Of a stretch of 64,000 bases of DNA, positions 36,578-48,718 are shown piece by piece. The stretch is from Oreocharis arfaki (taxonomy: Eukaryota > Chordata > Aves > Passeriformes > Paramythiidae), in NCBI GenBank assembly GCA_013398015.1, contig VZRR01013776.1:191263-255262 (forward strand), written 5' to 3'. The notes below the pieces were generated by a model. The model was not told where the DNA came from, did not search any database, and worked only from the letters and a program-made list of their open reading frames with translations. The translations under genes were made by a program, and so were the position numbers. The first letter of the stretch is position 1. Each line of letters starts with the position of its first letter.

Positions 36578-39500
36578 TTAGGTCATTCACCCATTAGCCT
36601 ACTTTTAGATCTCGTTATGAGTTTGAGGATACACTATTACTCAGAAGTCGCTGACCCTTAAGAAGCTGAAAGAAAAGTAATTTAAATCGGCCAACAAAAC
36701 TTGCATTTGGCACTGAATGAGCCCTTGTGCTTCTGCCTTTCAGTATCTTCATAGATCAGTGGCAAACACAACTTGTTTGATACACGCATGTCATGCCTGT
36801 GACTTAGCAGGACTATAAACACGTCACAGTACGCAGTGAGAGGTACTGTGTGGAGTGTCATTAGGCGGAACAAGAGGCAGGGACATTGCATCATCCCTAA
36901 GCAACGTGGTCCTCCAGGGGGTCACAGGTCAAAGTGAACTCTGCTTGCTCTGCTGTGCTACAGGGACTTGTGTGAATGAAGGAATGTCACAGCACTGACA
37001 GTGACATTGGCTTCAGGAGGAGAGGCACACCATGCTTGGCATGCAGTGCATTTGAGCAGAACTTCTGGTGGGTGGCAGCAGTCCTAGATACAGTGTAGGT
37101 CCACCAGTGTCTCTAAATTTATTTCCAATTCAGATAAGCATTTATTCTTGTATGTGCCTGATTTACATCAATTTTCAGAAGATGCTTTCCTTCCCAGGCT
37201 TCTGGTGTTTCTGGAGTCTGGCCGTGGTCTTTTCTACCACTGGCTGTACTCACTCTGTTGTGGCTGTTGACACATCCTGATGTTTCTGCACCCTAAGCAG
37301 CCAGCTAAGATATTTGCTGTAGCTCTGAGTGGTCCCCTGCACAGTGGGTTTCCATGGTTTGTTGATGATATTACACTTAAAATCTTCCGGTAGACTGGTG
37401 GGTTTTTTAAACACACTTCAACTGTACTTGCCAATTGCTGTTCCCACTTGCAGCATGAAGTAAGATGTTATGTATTTGGTGGGATGACAGTATGCAGCAT
37501 TTGTCATTTTGCATTTTTCTTTAGACATCTATTTTCTGTGTGCTTTTTAAAAGATTGAGAAACCCTCCAACTCCTTCCCTTTCTCCCTAGCTTAGAAAAT
37601 ACATTTGCATTGTGTACAGTTAAGGTCTGAGTGACTCCCGCAAAAGAGGAACATGTTTTCGAGAATGTAGTTAAAACGCCTCACCATGTCAGAGGCATGT
37701 TAACTATGCTTCATGATAATTTCATTCATTCATTTTCCTCATGCAGGGGTTTGCCATGGCCACTCCAGGTAAAATGTAGAAAGACAGTGTTGGCCAGAAC
37801 TTTTTCATTTAAGTCCACTATGAGGACATCAGGGGAAAACAACCCAAAACAAGTCAGTGACTTACAGCTGATGAACTGTTTGTTGCAACAATTAGACTTC
37901 TAAAGCTTTACTTAAAGGACCTCATATGTGTGATTTTTGGCTCTGATTCAGGGGAGCCGAGCCCAGAAAGCAGTGTTATGATCATCTAATCTGAACCCCA
38001 GAATCGTAAAATCGAATCTAATCATATTAGAGCCTTCTCTAATAGTATCTGCCCTGAACACATGAAGTTTACATAAATTGCTCCAGCTTCTTTCCATGTA
38101 TGGCACAGCAACTGTGAGGTCTGGAGGACCCATGGTATCCTTCAGTAGCACTAGAACTCAGTACTTTGCAATAGTAAACTTGTGGAAGGACACCTTGTGG
38201 CTTTAAATTAGGTGCCTGCTTGGATACTGTACTTAAGCCTCTAAAAAAAGGGGTTTGCAGGTTTGAGTGTCTTACTTCACTTAGTTTCAGTTGCTCCTCA
38301 CTATTATGAAATGGTCTTAGAGGAGAGAGATGACAACACAAACTGAAGCTCTTGGTTAGGAGCGGTCTGTAGGAGCATAGAGCAATGAGGCAGTGCCGGT
38401 GACAGCCAGTCTGCACATAATGCAGAGCAACAGCTTCCTTCATGATGTGAATCAGATACAGCCTTTTGCACAAGCTTTACAAAAACTCTAGACTCTCTGA
38501 GCTCATTCCCATTTCAAAATTAGGAAAATCTGGATTATCTCATCTGTTTCCCCTTGCTGTGCTAATGCAGGGCACCAATGTCACATTGGTCTCTGCTGGG
38601 CTGCACCACTGGCATCCTGCCCATCCTCAGCCATCCCAGTGCTGGACCAGGTAATTGTGTTACTGTTTGTGATGTTCTGGGCTGGGGAACTTTTCTTGGA
38701 TGAAAGGTGAAAAAGGTCTTTCAGATATCTAAGGCAGGCCTCATGTTGTCAAAGCAATATGGCCAAGAGCTATGTAATGTGACTGATGTGAAATAAGATC
38801 AGAAGCTAATTTTAAACAAAATAAACAAAGAAGAGAGACAGATCCTCATGAGATATTATTTGTAGGAAAACACAAGGTTTTGAAGTTTACAAAATATCCA
38901 CGGATGTATTTTCACTTCATGTAAATGAGTATTACTTAACAATTCAAATTTTAGAAAACTGGAATGTGTTGAATAATAGCTCTTAGCATATTGCATTGAG
39001 CAACATTTCATTGAGATAATAACTTACTTTTCTATGAATTTTTTTCCCGAATTTGTTTAGAGTATGTTGAGAATTAGTGTCTTCCTAAAGTAGATCTTAA
39101 AGTCTTCCTTTCTCCTTTCAGTTCTTCTCTATGTTGTATATAGTTTCCCACAGCTTAAAATGCAAGATGCAAAAAGCAGAACTGTTGCAGAATTTTCTTT
39201 TGATTGGCCTCTTCATTTTCAAAGCACACTGAACATGTGTTTTGGGTAACTTTTTCTTTATTACGAAGATTTTAAACATACCGAAGGATGCAGGTTGGCA
39301 CCTTTTATCTAAGGGCAATTTGGCATGTATATTAGTTTCAGGTCCTTGCTGGCAGCCTACAGGCACACTGAAACACATGGAAACCACATAATTCATTGCA
39401 GATAATACAAACAGGACCTATGAATTATATAGTTAGAGGTATACCGATATTTTGATACATATATTGATATCTGTGTTTTTATACATAGGCAGCACAGTCG

Positions 39501-39709
39501 CAGCAATCTGTAATTGCATTCCCTGTGTTTACTGGCAGCACTTCTCCCTTCCTGAAGAACAACCCTTTTCTTACACAGTGCGAACAGAGCAGCCACCAAC
39601 AAGGGCAGATGACTCTATTCCCCCCAGGGCTGTGCCGATTTCTAAGTCTATGCCACCCCCAGGCGGACCGCGGCCCCCGCATCACCCGCCCCGTCTCACC
39701 GGTCCTTAC

Positions 39710-40184
39710 GGCCTCGCCGAGGGACCTGGGCGGCCGCAGCAAGTCCCCGTCCAGTAATGTGCTGGAAGTCATCGGGCAGGCGGCTGGTCACCTCCAGGCC
39801 AGCGTCCAGCTTCTCCTTGTTGGCCTTGGTCAGTCTCTTGATCTTTACGAGAAGGTCGGGGCGGTTGTAGCGAAATTGCGGGTTCCAGAAGTGGTGCAGG
39901 GGCCCATCAGGGCAGCTGATATCGCCCCCCGCCGTGGCCGACCTCGGCCTGGACGCCGCCGCGCTGCTGGCCGGACTCACTGTCAGCTTGTGGAAACCGT
40001 ACAGGTTGAGCTGGCGGACGATGCTGCCGAAGTTCTTAGTTTTGAAGAGCTCCTCTTCCCCAGTGGCGCCCACGCCCAGCAGCTCCTGCTCGAAGAGCCC
40101 CTGGTCGATGAACAGCCCTTCGCCGCAGGGGTCCCAGCGCACCGAGTGGACGCACGGGCTGTTGACCAGCAGCCACAGCTTCAT
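39710..40184 (-). CDS. HSF5: HSF5-like heat shock transcription factor, DNA-binding-domain exon (partial)
   Basis: Encodes the winged-helix DNA-binding domain of heat shock factors. Landmarks: FPMKLWLLVNSP, RWDPCGEGLFIDQ, the recognition-helix core KNFGSIVRQLNLYGF, an Ala/Ser-rich wing loop, and PLHHFWNPQFRYNRPDLL followed by KRLTKANKEKLDAGLEV. These match mammalian HSF5 (GEGLLIDQ, LNLYGF, PLHHFHNPHF, AAGLEV) much better than HSF1-4 or HSFY. The frame is unbroken. The Met at 40184 has a poor Kozak context and is preceded in frame by Phe-Pro, which in HSF5 is already inside the domain, so the true start is probably upstream. The frame stays open to an 11-base gap at 40275-40285. The exon likely ends at donor GTAAGG (39708) or GTGAGA (39698), and later exons were not identified. 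HSF5 is testis-specific and needed for spermatogenesis in mammals. It could be a Z-linked paralog, the gene itself, or a partial copy. Confidence 0.82.
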
Positions 40185-40274
40185 GGGGAAGGTGCAGGGC
40201 CGGGGGATGGCCGGGCGGCAGCGGGGCCAGAGGGCGGCGGAGGAGGGGCGGAAACCAGCGGGCAGCAGCGGCTT

Positions 40275-40285
40275 NNNNNNNNNNN
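40275..40285. other. assembly gap (11 N)
   Basis: A short N run in GC-rich sequence just upstream of the HSF5-like domain; it may hide the true start codon. Confidence 0.98.
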
Positions 40286-40299
40286 CCGGCCTCCCCTCC

Positions 40300-40381
40300 G
40301 CCCGCACCGCGCCACGCTGCCCCCAGCACCCCCCGGTGCCCTCTGTGCCCCCAGCCCAGACCCCATTGCCCTCAGCGTCAC
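40300..40381. repeat. C-rich minisatellite-like DNA, left part
   Basis: Variants of GCCCCCAGC / GCCCTCAGC repeats. The same type resumes beyond the LTR at 40.9 kb. Confidence 0.55.
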
Positions 40382-40894
40382 TGAAAGGTCGGGAAGAATA
40401 CAACTCTTTAACACCGTAATTTCGGTATTAAAAAGCAGGCTTTTTACTTTATTTCAGTGCTTGATGCATGGGGACCACTCCTCATAACACACGCCAGCAA
40501 AGTTCCAAACCTGTCGTTTTTCTCTACAAACTATCTATACCTGCTAATCTAAATTCCCAGAATTCTCAGCCCCCTTCTTAGAACTTATTTACATATACAA
40601 GGCTGTACACCTTATAGTTGGGCATGCATATACAATTTGGAGAATGGTCTCAATAGGGTCTCTGGTGGTCATTTGTGGGATGGCCCCCATCTCGCTTTAT
40701 CCTTTCATGGCCACAAGTTCACCTGAGGCCATGACTTCCGAGTTGGCTCATGGCCTGCTGTCTTGGTTGAGCAACTTCCCCCCTTGGTAAGAAAACTTTT
40801 TTATGGTTTATGAAACTTTAAACACTGGTCTCAGTTTTTCTTGTCACAACTGAGATACTGCAAACAATATGCTTTTTGAGTATTTATGTCATCA
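40382..40894 (-). mobile_element. solo LTR (ERV), minus orientation, upstream of the HSF5-like gene
   Basis: An AT-rich block of about 510 bp inserted in C-rich repeat DNA. On the minus strand it carries a polyA signal in GAAATAAAGTAAAAAGCC (tttatt at 40448-40453 on plus), a TATA-like CTATAAGG near 40612-40619, and an end in GACCTTTCA at 40382. The 5' end is near TGACATAAATAC (about 40891). No clear target duplication was found, so the edges are approximate. There are no internal viral genes. Confidence 0.65.
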
Positions 40895-41110
40895 GTTTCC
40901 CTGTCCCCCCAATGTCCCCAGCTCACACTCTAATGCCCTCAGTACTCTGCCCCTGCTATCCCTTTAGCCCTCCAGCCTCTGCCATCCCCCTCAGCTACCT
41001 CAGACCCCTTGGCCCTACCACTTCCTCTCAGCCCCCTCAGCCCCACCATCCCCTCAGCCACCCCCAGCCCCCTCAGCCTCCTCTCCCTTCAGCAGATCCC
41101 TAGTTCCTTC
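40895..41110. repeat. C-rich minisatellite-like DNA, right part
   Basis: Repeated CCCTCAGCC / CCCCAGCC motifs at about 10-20 base spacing. The strongly pyrimidine-rich plus strand gives long meaningless open frames. Confidence 0.6.
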
Positions 41111-41790
41111 AGCCCTGCTGTGTCTGAGGAGGACAGTGCCCCAGGGCCACCAGCAGCTCCCACTGTTCCTTTGAGTGACCTGGCTGAGGAGGTCATGCAG
41201 GGTGGATGGGGGGTTCTGGCAGGAAGGGCTTCAGAGCTGATGGGACATGGAAAACAATCCCGGTGCCGGTATGAGGGTATCCCTGCCTGGCCAAGGGCAT
41301 GACAGACTGTGCTCACTCTGGAGAGGCACTGGTCACTGCCTGGATTGATGGTAGCACAGACCATCAACCACTCCTCAGACCCAAAGGTGCCAGGTGCCTC
41401 TGTCTCGGGAGCCAGTAATGAGCAGTGCAGGTCAGTGACTGCAGATCTTCAGTAGGAGCAGGAATATGTGAAAGGGAAGTGGTGAAACATAAATCAGCAG
41501 CTGGCTGCAATGTCCTGGGCAGTTATCTTAATAAAATGCAACACAGTTCCTGGAATGTGATATGGGTGACTAATTGCCTCTGTTACACGTGGTATCTACT
41601 TGTTAGGTGCTGCATGTTTATCTATCAAAAATTACTCAGGGCCCACAATTACAAAATGCTAAAGAAAGACTCATAGACTCAAATTTTAATGCAATTGCTG
41701 TGGGTTGAGAATCAGAATCTGGTTTTATGCCTTGATCCTCCAGAAGGTCCTTAAATGGTTTTCTTTTGTAGTTGGTTTTTGGGGGGTTTT

Positions 41791-41845
41791 TGCATGCATG
41801 CATGCTGACTAATTTTTTGCATGCATGCATGAATGCATGCATGCC
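41791..41845. repeat. palindromic (GCAT)n microsatellite pair
   Basis: Two GCAT/ATGC tracts (41791-41806 and 41818-41845) separated by a short T-rich spacer. Both are self-complementary. Confidence 0.85.
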
Positions 41846-44800
41846 CCTAAATACTCAGGGGATCAAAGGTAAATTCCTTCTGTAATATGGGGCATGAAGG
41901 AGACTGGTTTTCAGTCAGCAGTATGTCAGGGAGAGACAGCTCAGCCATTCTTAGTCAAAAGACACAGTCTTGTAGTATGTGGGCAATCTCTGGCCAAAAT
42001 TCAATAGAACCAGATTAGCCAGCCAAGAAGGTACTGAAGATTAATCCTTTGGTGCAGTATTGTAGGGACTTTGGGATCACTGTCATTGCAAATCGGTTGC
42101 CTCTCCAGCAGAAGAGGCCTATGTGCAAATAGCATGAATAGTAGAGACAGCACTCCCACTGACACCTGCAAATATTGTGGTTATCTGCTCCATTTAACCT
42201 TAGCTATGGATACCTGTGTTGGCTGTGTGATTAAAGCTTTCAAAAAAATACCTACCAGTCTGCCTGGGCCAGCACTTTTGCTCTTACCCTGAAAAAACTA
42301 ATTGTTCCCTGGATTCACAGCAGGAAAATCACACAAACCTGAAAAAACACTACTGACTGCTGACTTCGGCCAAGGTTGCAGCCAGAGAGAGAGTGGAGGC
42401 TGCATGAACTCACAGACCAATGCTGGGCCAAGTTTGCTCATTTTTTTTGCCTGAACATGTGGAGCAGGAGGTACGGTGGCTCTGCAGCTGGCAGGAGTGA
42501 AGTGGAGCAGCAGCCAAGACCAGCCCTGGCAATTAAATTTTACCAGAAATAGTTGCTCTTAGTTTACAAAGCAGGTGGCCCGGCACTGGGCCAGCACAGA
42601 GATAGAGCTTTGCTGTCCTCCCCCCTAAGCCACATCACACAGCTGCTTGCAATTCAGAGCCCAGCCAGTCATCTCTGTCAAGTTGATCAGAGAAAGGGGT
42701 TCAACTTGCTCTGTAAGGAATAGGCTCAACAAATTGTCAGAGGTCACAAAACACTATTTCATCATGCTGGAGTTGTCACATAGGAGGGGCTTTTTATCTT
42801 TAACAAAATGCTCCCTTAAATAAAATAAGTGAACCAAGCAAGCTCAGTCTGCTCAGGCATAAGCTCACATCTTCAAAGGCATTGAAGCATCCAACGCAAT
42901 AGTCTGGAAGCAATGTCTGAGACTTCTAATTGCTAATCACAAATCCCTGATTTGCAAACTGTCTCAAACAAATTGCTGCTTACTCAGGCAAAAGCCTGAA
43001 AACTGATTGCACCATTCCTGTGGTATAGCTATATTCAGACTTACCTGTGGGGGTCATTTATCACCTCAAGTAAAGCTCCAGAATCAGACAGATATCTGGA
43101 ATGCTAAAGTCAGATTAACTTTACTTATACCCTATTTCACAGACTTTCAACAGTTCTTTCTTCCCACATGCCCTGCTGCTCTTTCTTTGTCATTTCACAA
43201 GCAAAATCAGAGTCATTGGTCTAGTGGCAGAAGTGTCCCAAAACCAACCTTCTTATAATGAGTAGTAAGTCACAGCTGTGCCATCCCTCAGTTTCTTCTA
43301 TGAGACAGGGGTGGTGACATTTTATTATTTTTAAAGCAGTTGAGTACAGGAAGAGGTGGAAATACTCAGATGTTGTTACAAGATGGCACAAAACAAATAT
43401 TTTCTTGCTGCTGTACCAGACAGGGTCTACATTTCAGGAGTCTGCAAACCTCTGAAAACCCCTTACTTCCATGAAGAACTTCCACTTCAAAGGTCTTTGT
43501 GGTTAGCCACATTTGCTCTAGATGAGGTAAAATCTCATACAGATGCAATATAAACAAACTTTAAGAAGTCATGTTTAATGCCTAGAGGAATCTAGAGGAT
43601 CTAGATAAGGCTTCAATCTAACTTTCATCATGGATTGCAAGATGTGGTTACTCACAAGCCTTGCAATGAGGTAGTCCTTGGGGCAGTTAGCCCAAGCCAT
43701 GCTCAGAGCACACGCAAGAGCTGCATGCCCATCCTGCTGCTCTGCCTGCGCTGCTCCCACATCTCTTCTGACCCCTGCTCAGCCTTATCAGATCCAAATT
43801 TCCCCAGACCACTGCCTTCTGGAGAGAAATGGACAGGTTCATCTGTACAGGAAATGTTGGTACAAAATTGATTATAACAGTAGGGAAAGCAAGAGTCCAG
43901 TTCCTTATCTCTCCGCTATCTTCGTCATTCTCTCTTTGTCCCACATCAGGTCAGTGCCTGTGGTAAGGACAGTTACAAAGCCAAGGTGCTGCCTGAGGTG
44001 CCGTGCAGTGCGATGCTCTCGAAACACCTCTGCTGGACTTGCAGGCCTCTGCCAGGGAATGCAAGCTCTGGATATCTAAGGACAAGTGACAGGGATTGCC
44101 AAAAGCAAAGGCACCCCCAAATCTTTCAGTGTTTCTGAATTAAGTACTTGAGCTGAATACAGAGCAGGTATTTGTCAGTCTAGATTGCTGTTTGCTGTGA
44201 GAAAATAAATCCTCCTGAGATGTCAGCTCTGACCTTTTTTGCATCCTTTAGAGACTTTCTTGTTTTCAGTAATTAAACACCAGTACTTTCATACTGTTCT
44301 TATTATGCTTCTTTCTGAGTAGCCTCAGTCCTCCTAAGTGCATGAGCTACTGAGATAACACATTCACTATTATTTCAGCACTTACATGGTCTTGGTGCCA
44401 TCTTCTTGATTCCTCATAAATTCCCTCTCAAATTACCCATCAGTACATGCTCTATTCCTCATCAATACTGCTTTTCTTCAAAACCTGCCAGTGTCCACAG
44501 TTTTCCACAGGCAGTTAAAAAATCTCCAAATAACCAGATCCAAGTTTCATACTAAAGTGTATCATCTGGCCCACTTTGAGAGCAAAGCAAGCAAACCGTA
44601 CATAAATTCCTTGATAGGTCAAAAGGCAAGTGCCACAGTGTCTGTGATAAGGGGTAGTCATGTATCTGAAACACAGTCTGGGAAGAACTAGAAATAGCCC
44701 AAAAGACTCAGGCATCTGATGCTTGAATAGAAAAGAAGCAAGCAGAATTCCATCTAGCTGCTTTGGGGAGCAGTATCTGTTTTTAAAAGCCCTTTTTTTT

Positions 44801-47800
44801 CAGGCCACAATAAGAGAGGAGACCAATTAATGAGGACATTCCTGGTACTTTTTCCATTAGGAGCATCTGATTCATTGTACAGCTAGCAATGCTTCATTGA
44901 GCACCAGAAGATGCATTTCTGAAGGCAGTGGAAGGGCAGTATCTACTGTCAAAGATGTAATTTCAAGTACCACCTATTCCAACTACATGCACTAGAAATA
45001 CTTTCTTGTGCTGGAAGAGGGCCTTTATCTTTCACTGATCATTCTAATGTGATATAGAGCAGGATTTTTCCTTTTCTTCTATTTTGAATAACTTGTTTGC
45101 CCTGCAGTAGTACACTTACTTGCCTTGCTTCCTTCTTGGTAAAATTAGAAATGTAGCTCTTTCAGTGATTTTTAATATTGAGAGACCCCCGAAGCACAAC
45201 GTAACCTAAAACTGCTCTGACACAACAACCAGAAGCTATGCTCCTCAGCCACTTTATTGTATCCAGTCATAACTCCTGCAAAACCTCATACTGCTATTTG
45301 TAAATTGATTTTACACTGCTCCTGTCTACTCGACATTTAATGAGTCAGTACACCTCCTTCTTTATACAGAAGAATCTTGGAGGGGAAGAGCCTGGTGTAA
45401 AGTTACCTGATTTGCAGAAAGAGAAGGCCACACTCCTTTTCTAATTACAGATATATTTCTTTTTACTTTATTTTTGCTAATTCAATGTCCACACTTTTCT
45501 GAGAATATCATTACATTTCAACTATAGTTTTATGTGAGTAAGACTTAAGAGAATGAGCTACCATAAAACTACCAAGAAAAGGTTGTGATGATACATGAAT
45601 TCTGATCCTTTAGATTTCAACCAGAACAACAACACTGAAATGATCAAATCATCATAACCTTGGCACAGATGGTTTGTTTTCCAGATAACTAAATTAAACA
45701 GCTGCAATTTGCTTTCGGCATAAAAGAACCTAATCCTATAACCACGTGCAAGTGTAATGCCACCCATGATACTTCCACGTATATGCCAACTGAAGTCAAT
45801 GGCAATAAATCACAGCAGGAAAATTATTAGTATACATTTTTGTAGGATGAGGATTTGTGCCTCACTCATTCAAAATTATAAAGCTCAGAGAGGCAGCTCT
45901 CAAGGCAGACGTGAAAAACCTTAAAGAAATATAGGAGGATGTGAAGGATCTTAAACAAATACAAGTAATAATATAAATATATGGTAAAATACAACAGTAC
46001 TTTCCCTGAGGCTTTCACTAATTATACTCTTACAAAATTCATGGCCTTCCTTAAATGAAGACACTAACAATCTAAAAAAGTTAGCATTTACCCACTAGTC
46101 TTTCCTGCATATGTAATGCCCAGGTTTTACTCCCTGTCTTGACTTGACCTAACACATGTAAGGACCAAACCACAAATTGATTACAGATTTCCTAACCTTT
46201 TTATAACTGTAAACAGGTAAGAGAGAAGCTTATCTGCTGCCATCCCAGTTTTTAGGTCTGTCATTCACAACTAACAACACTTCTGCAGATACTCATATAT
46301 GGAAGGTAAGGGGAAAGAAAAAAACCCAGGGTTTCAAAAAAGACTGTTTGCTCATTTTTAAAAACAAAAGTAAGGACTACTCTTCCAGTTTGATCTAAAC
46401 CATCCTGTCCATGTCCTTTGAATAAAAAGACAGTTTGCAAAAGCAGCTTACCTAGGCATTGGTGAATTTACTCTGTATTTAACTAGAGAGAAAAATTACA
46501 TTGTCTTTTAGGCTGCTGTTGAATTTTGTCAAAATATCTTCTGAGTCAGAAAAATACTACTTTCTCTCCCCCTCACTTACTCCAAACTACCAATAACAGC
46601 TAATAACCCTTTCTTTAAAAGGTATCGGGGATTTTGTTTTTCCTAGTAACTGCAGGCAAAACAAATAATGAGTGAAGAGCTGGTGTAATATGCATTTGTA
46701 CAGAACTTACACTTCAATGCAGAAATACATGGGTTCTGCAGCTGTTAGCTAACATGTCTTTCTTTCCAAGAGCTTCAACAGCTCTAAACTTTGTTCCATA
46801 TTAAAAGCACCATGACTGAGCACAATGGTATCTACTTCTGTTAGGTACAGCGAAGCTGGACGTGTGTTTTTCTTTAGAAGCTTAAATCCTGTGTGTGTTT
46901 ATATCCTTGACACTTGTAAGGGGCAAAAAAATTACAGTAATAAATCAACAGAAGAAACCAAAATCATTACAAGATTCCAGGGATTCTACTGTATGTTTTT
47001 AAAAGTATTCAAGAAAGCTTCTTTTGTCAGATAAAGTGGAAAAAAAATACTTAAGACAAACTGTAGCTAATGGTCTTTCAGAGCAATTAAGCAACAGTAT
47101 AACTGAATTAGAGCTGCTGTGCCAAAGTTTGAACCTTTCAATAACTTCAGTGGCCTCAGTTTAAGATCACTGAGATCTGTCTATATACCAATTTATGCAG
47201 AATAGAGAATCCAAGAGGCCTAGTAGCCCTGGAGAATTCACCGCACTACTATATTTGCATCTTAGGACACTGCTATATGCTCTTAAGCTTCCTCAGATAC
47301 AAGTAGGTTGCAGCCCTGGATTTTCTCTTGGCCTTCTGGAACACTCCCTGGACAACAATTTTCTACTTTCTTCTGAGACATTCTCACTATTTTTAAAGGA
47401 ACTTTTTCAATTCTCTTATGATCATTCCATAAATGGAATGATCCAGCTATAAATTACGTTTTTAATATCACATCCCAAAGCAATGCACTGTGTCAGACGG
47501 AAGGATTTCTTCTGTTCAGCACCCATAAAAATATTTTTCCTGAAGATCAGAGTCCTCTCAGCAGCAGCAGCCTACCTTTCAAGAGCTGCTTTGCAGATTA
47601 CATTTTCACTTCCAAATCAGCAGTGATGAACTGTCCCAGATAATAATTCGGACCAAGTGTGATCATCTCTCTTATTGACAATGCCTCTGCTCCACAAGAG
47701 GCCTCAAGAGGCACAAGAGTCTGCAGCTCTCCTTGGGTTCACAGCTCACCAGAAACCACGGTCTCCTTGATGGATGCCCCTCCCAACCGCTGCAGCTCCA

Positions 47801-48664
47801 GCTCAGAGCTGGCCCCTGTGCACAGCACTCAGAAGTACTCTCACCTGCTGCCTGTGGCACCTGTACCCGAGAAAGTCCAGTGTTCCTTCTTTCTCCACAT
47901 ATATGAATACTGCATTCTGGAGATTCTTGCTTTCCACTGTCCCACAGGTGAAACAGGTCCATTGTCTGATAAAGCATAATGACACCTTTTTTCTTGTTTT
48001 AACATCCTGTATTTATTTGTCAAGTTTTTGCAGGAGCCAGTTGTTCCACTTAAGGAGAAATTCTATTGCTTCAGGGTTCCTTTCTGGTTAACAGAGTGGA
48101 TGTATTTATATCCCTTGACTTTAGACACTGCATTGCCCCACCATGCATTCACATGAAGGGTAAATGTTTAAGGCCTGAGCTGGTGGAATTCTTACTGACA
48201 GCTGCAAGTAAGGAGCATGAAGTTCAGCAGCCAGTCACCCATAGTATAAGCCACTCACTTGTTTTACTTTAAAATCACTGTACCAGTAATAAACTATATA
48301 CTGTACACTATGCTATGCAATGTAGTCTACATTCTTAGTTAGTTCTATACCTAGTTCCTAATATTAAATTACAGACAATAACAGAAAAGATTCAGACAAA
48401 TACAGCAGTGATACATAAAGTATAAAAATTACAGATAAACTGAGTGCTGTAACAACATCCAGTCCTGATGGATCTGAACTTGGATTAATTTTTGACCAAA
48501 CAGTTTGACCAGGAGGGTTTTATCACTTGAAAATACACATAAAAAGTGCATGCTTCGTTCTCTATAAAAATATTTCCTAAAAAATATTATCTTATTGGTA
48601 AAGAAAGCAGATGGTTTTGAAAGCTAGAATTTTTTCATTTTGTTGTTTGTTTTTGTTACTTAAA

Positions 48665-48718
48665 TGACAAAATCATTTAGGTTGGAAAAGAGCTCTAAGA
48701 TCATTGAGTCCAACTATT
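48665..48718 (-). mobile_element. CR1 3'-tail remnant, minus orientation
   Basis: ATTTAGGTTGGAAAAGAGC followed by AGATCATTGAGTCCAACTAT, the reversed CR1 tail; about 50 bases only. Confidence 0.7.

Larger units (their letters stand above)
32936..39699. other. intergenic with a GC-rich patch (33.1-34.5 kb)
   Basis: 33.1-34.5 kb is clearly GC-richer than its surroundings. It contains irregular repeats of a GGTGTCAC-type motif (near 33602, 33690, 33739, 33772, 33816) plus two possible minus-strand exons listed separately. From 34.5 to 39.7 kb the sequence is AT-rich with no recognised exon, apart from a weak 134-codon minus frame at 38069-38473. Confidence 0.45.

Noticed and set aside
39710..40184. 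Assignment to HSF1-4 or HSFY/HSFX
   Set aside because: GEGLFIDQ, PLHHFWNPQF and KLDAGLEV match HSF5 and not the other family members as remembered.
40004..40487. Long plus-strand frames over the HSF5-like exon
   Set aside because: These are antisense shadows of the GC-rich HSF5-like coding exon.
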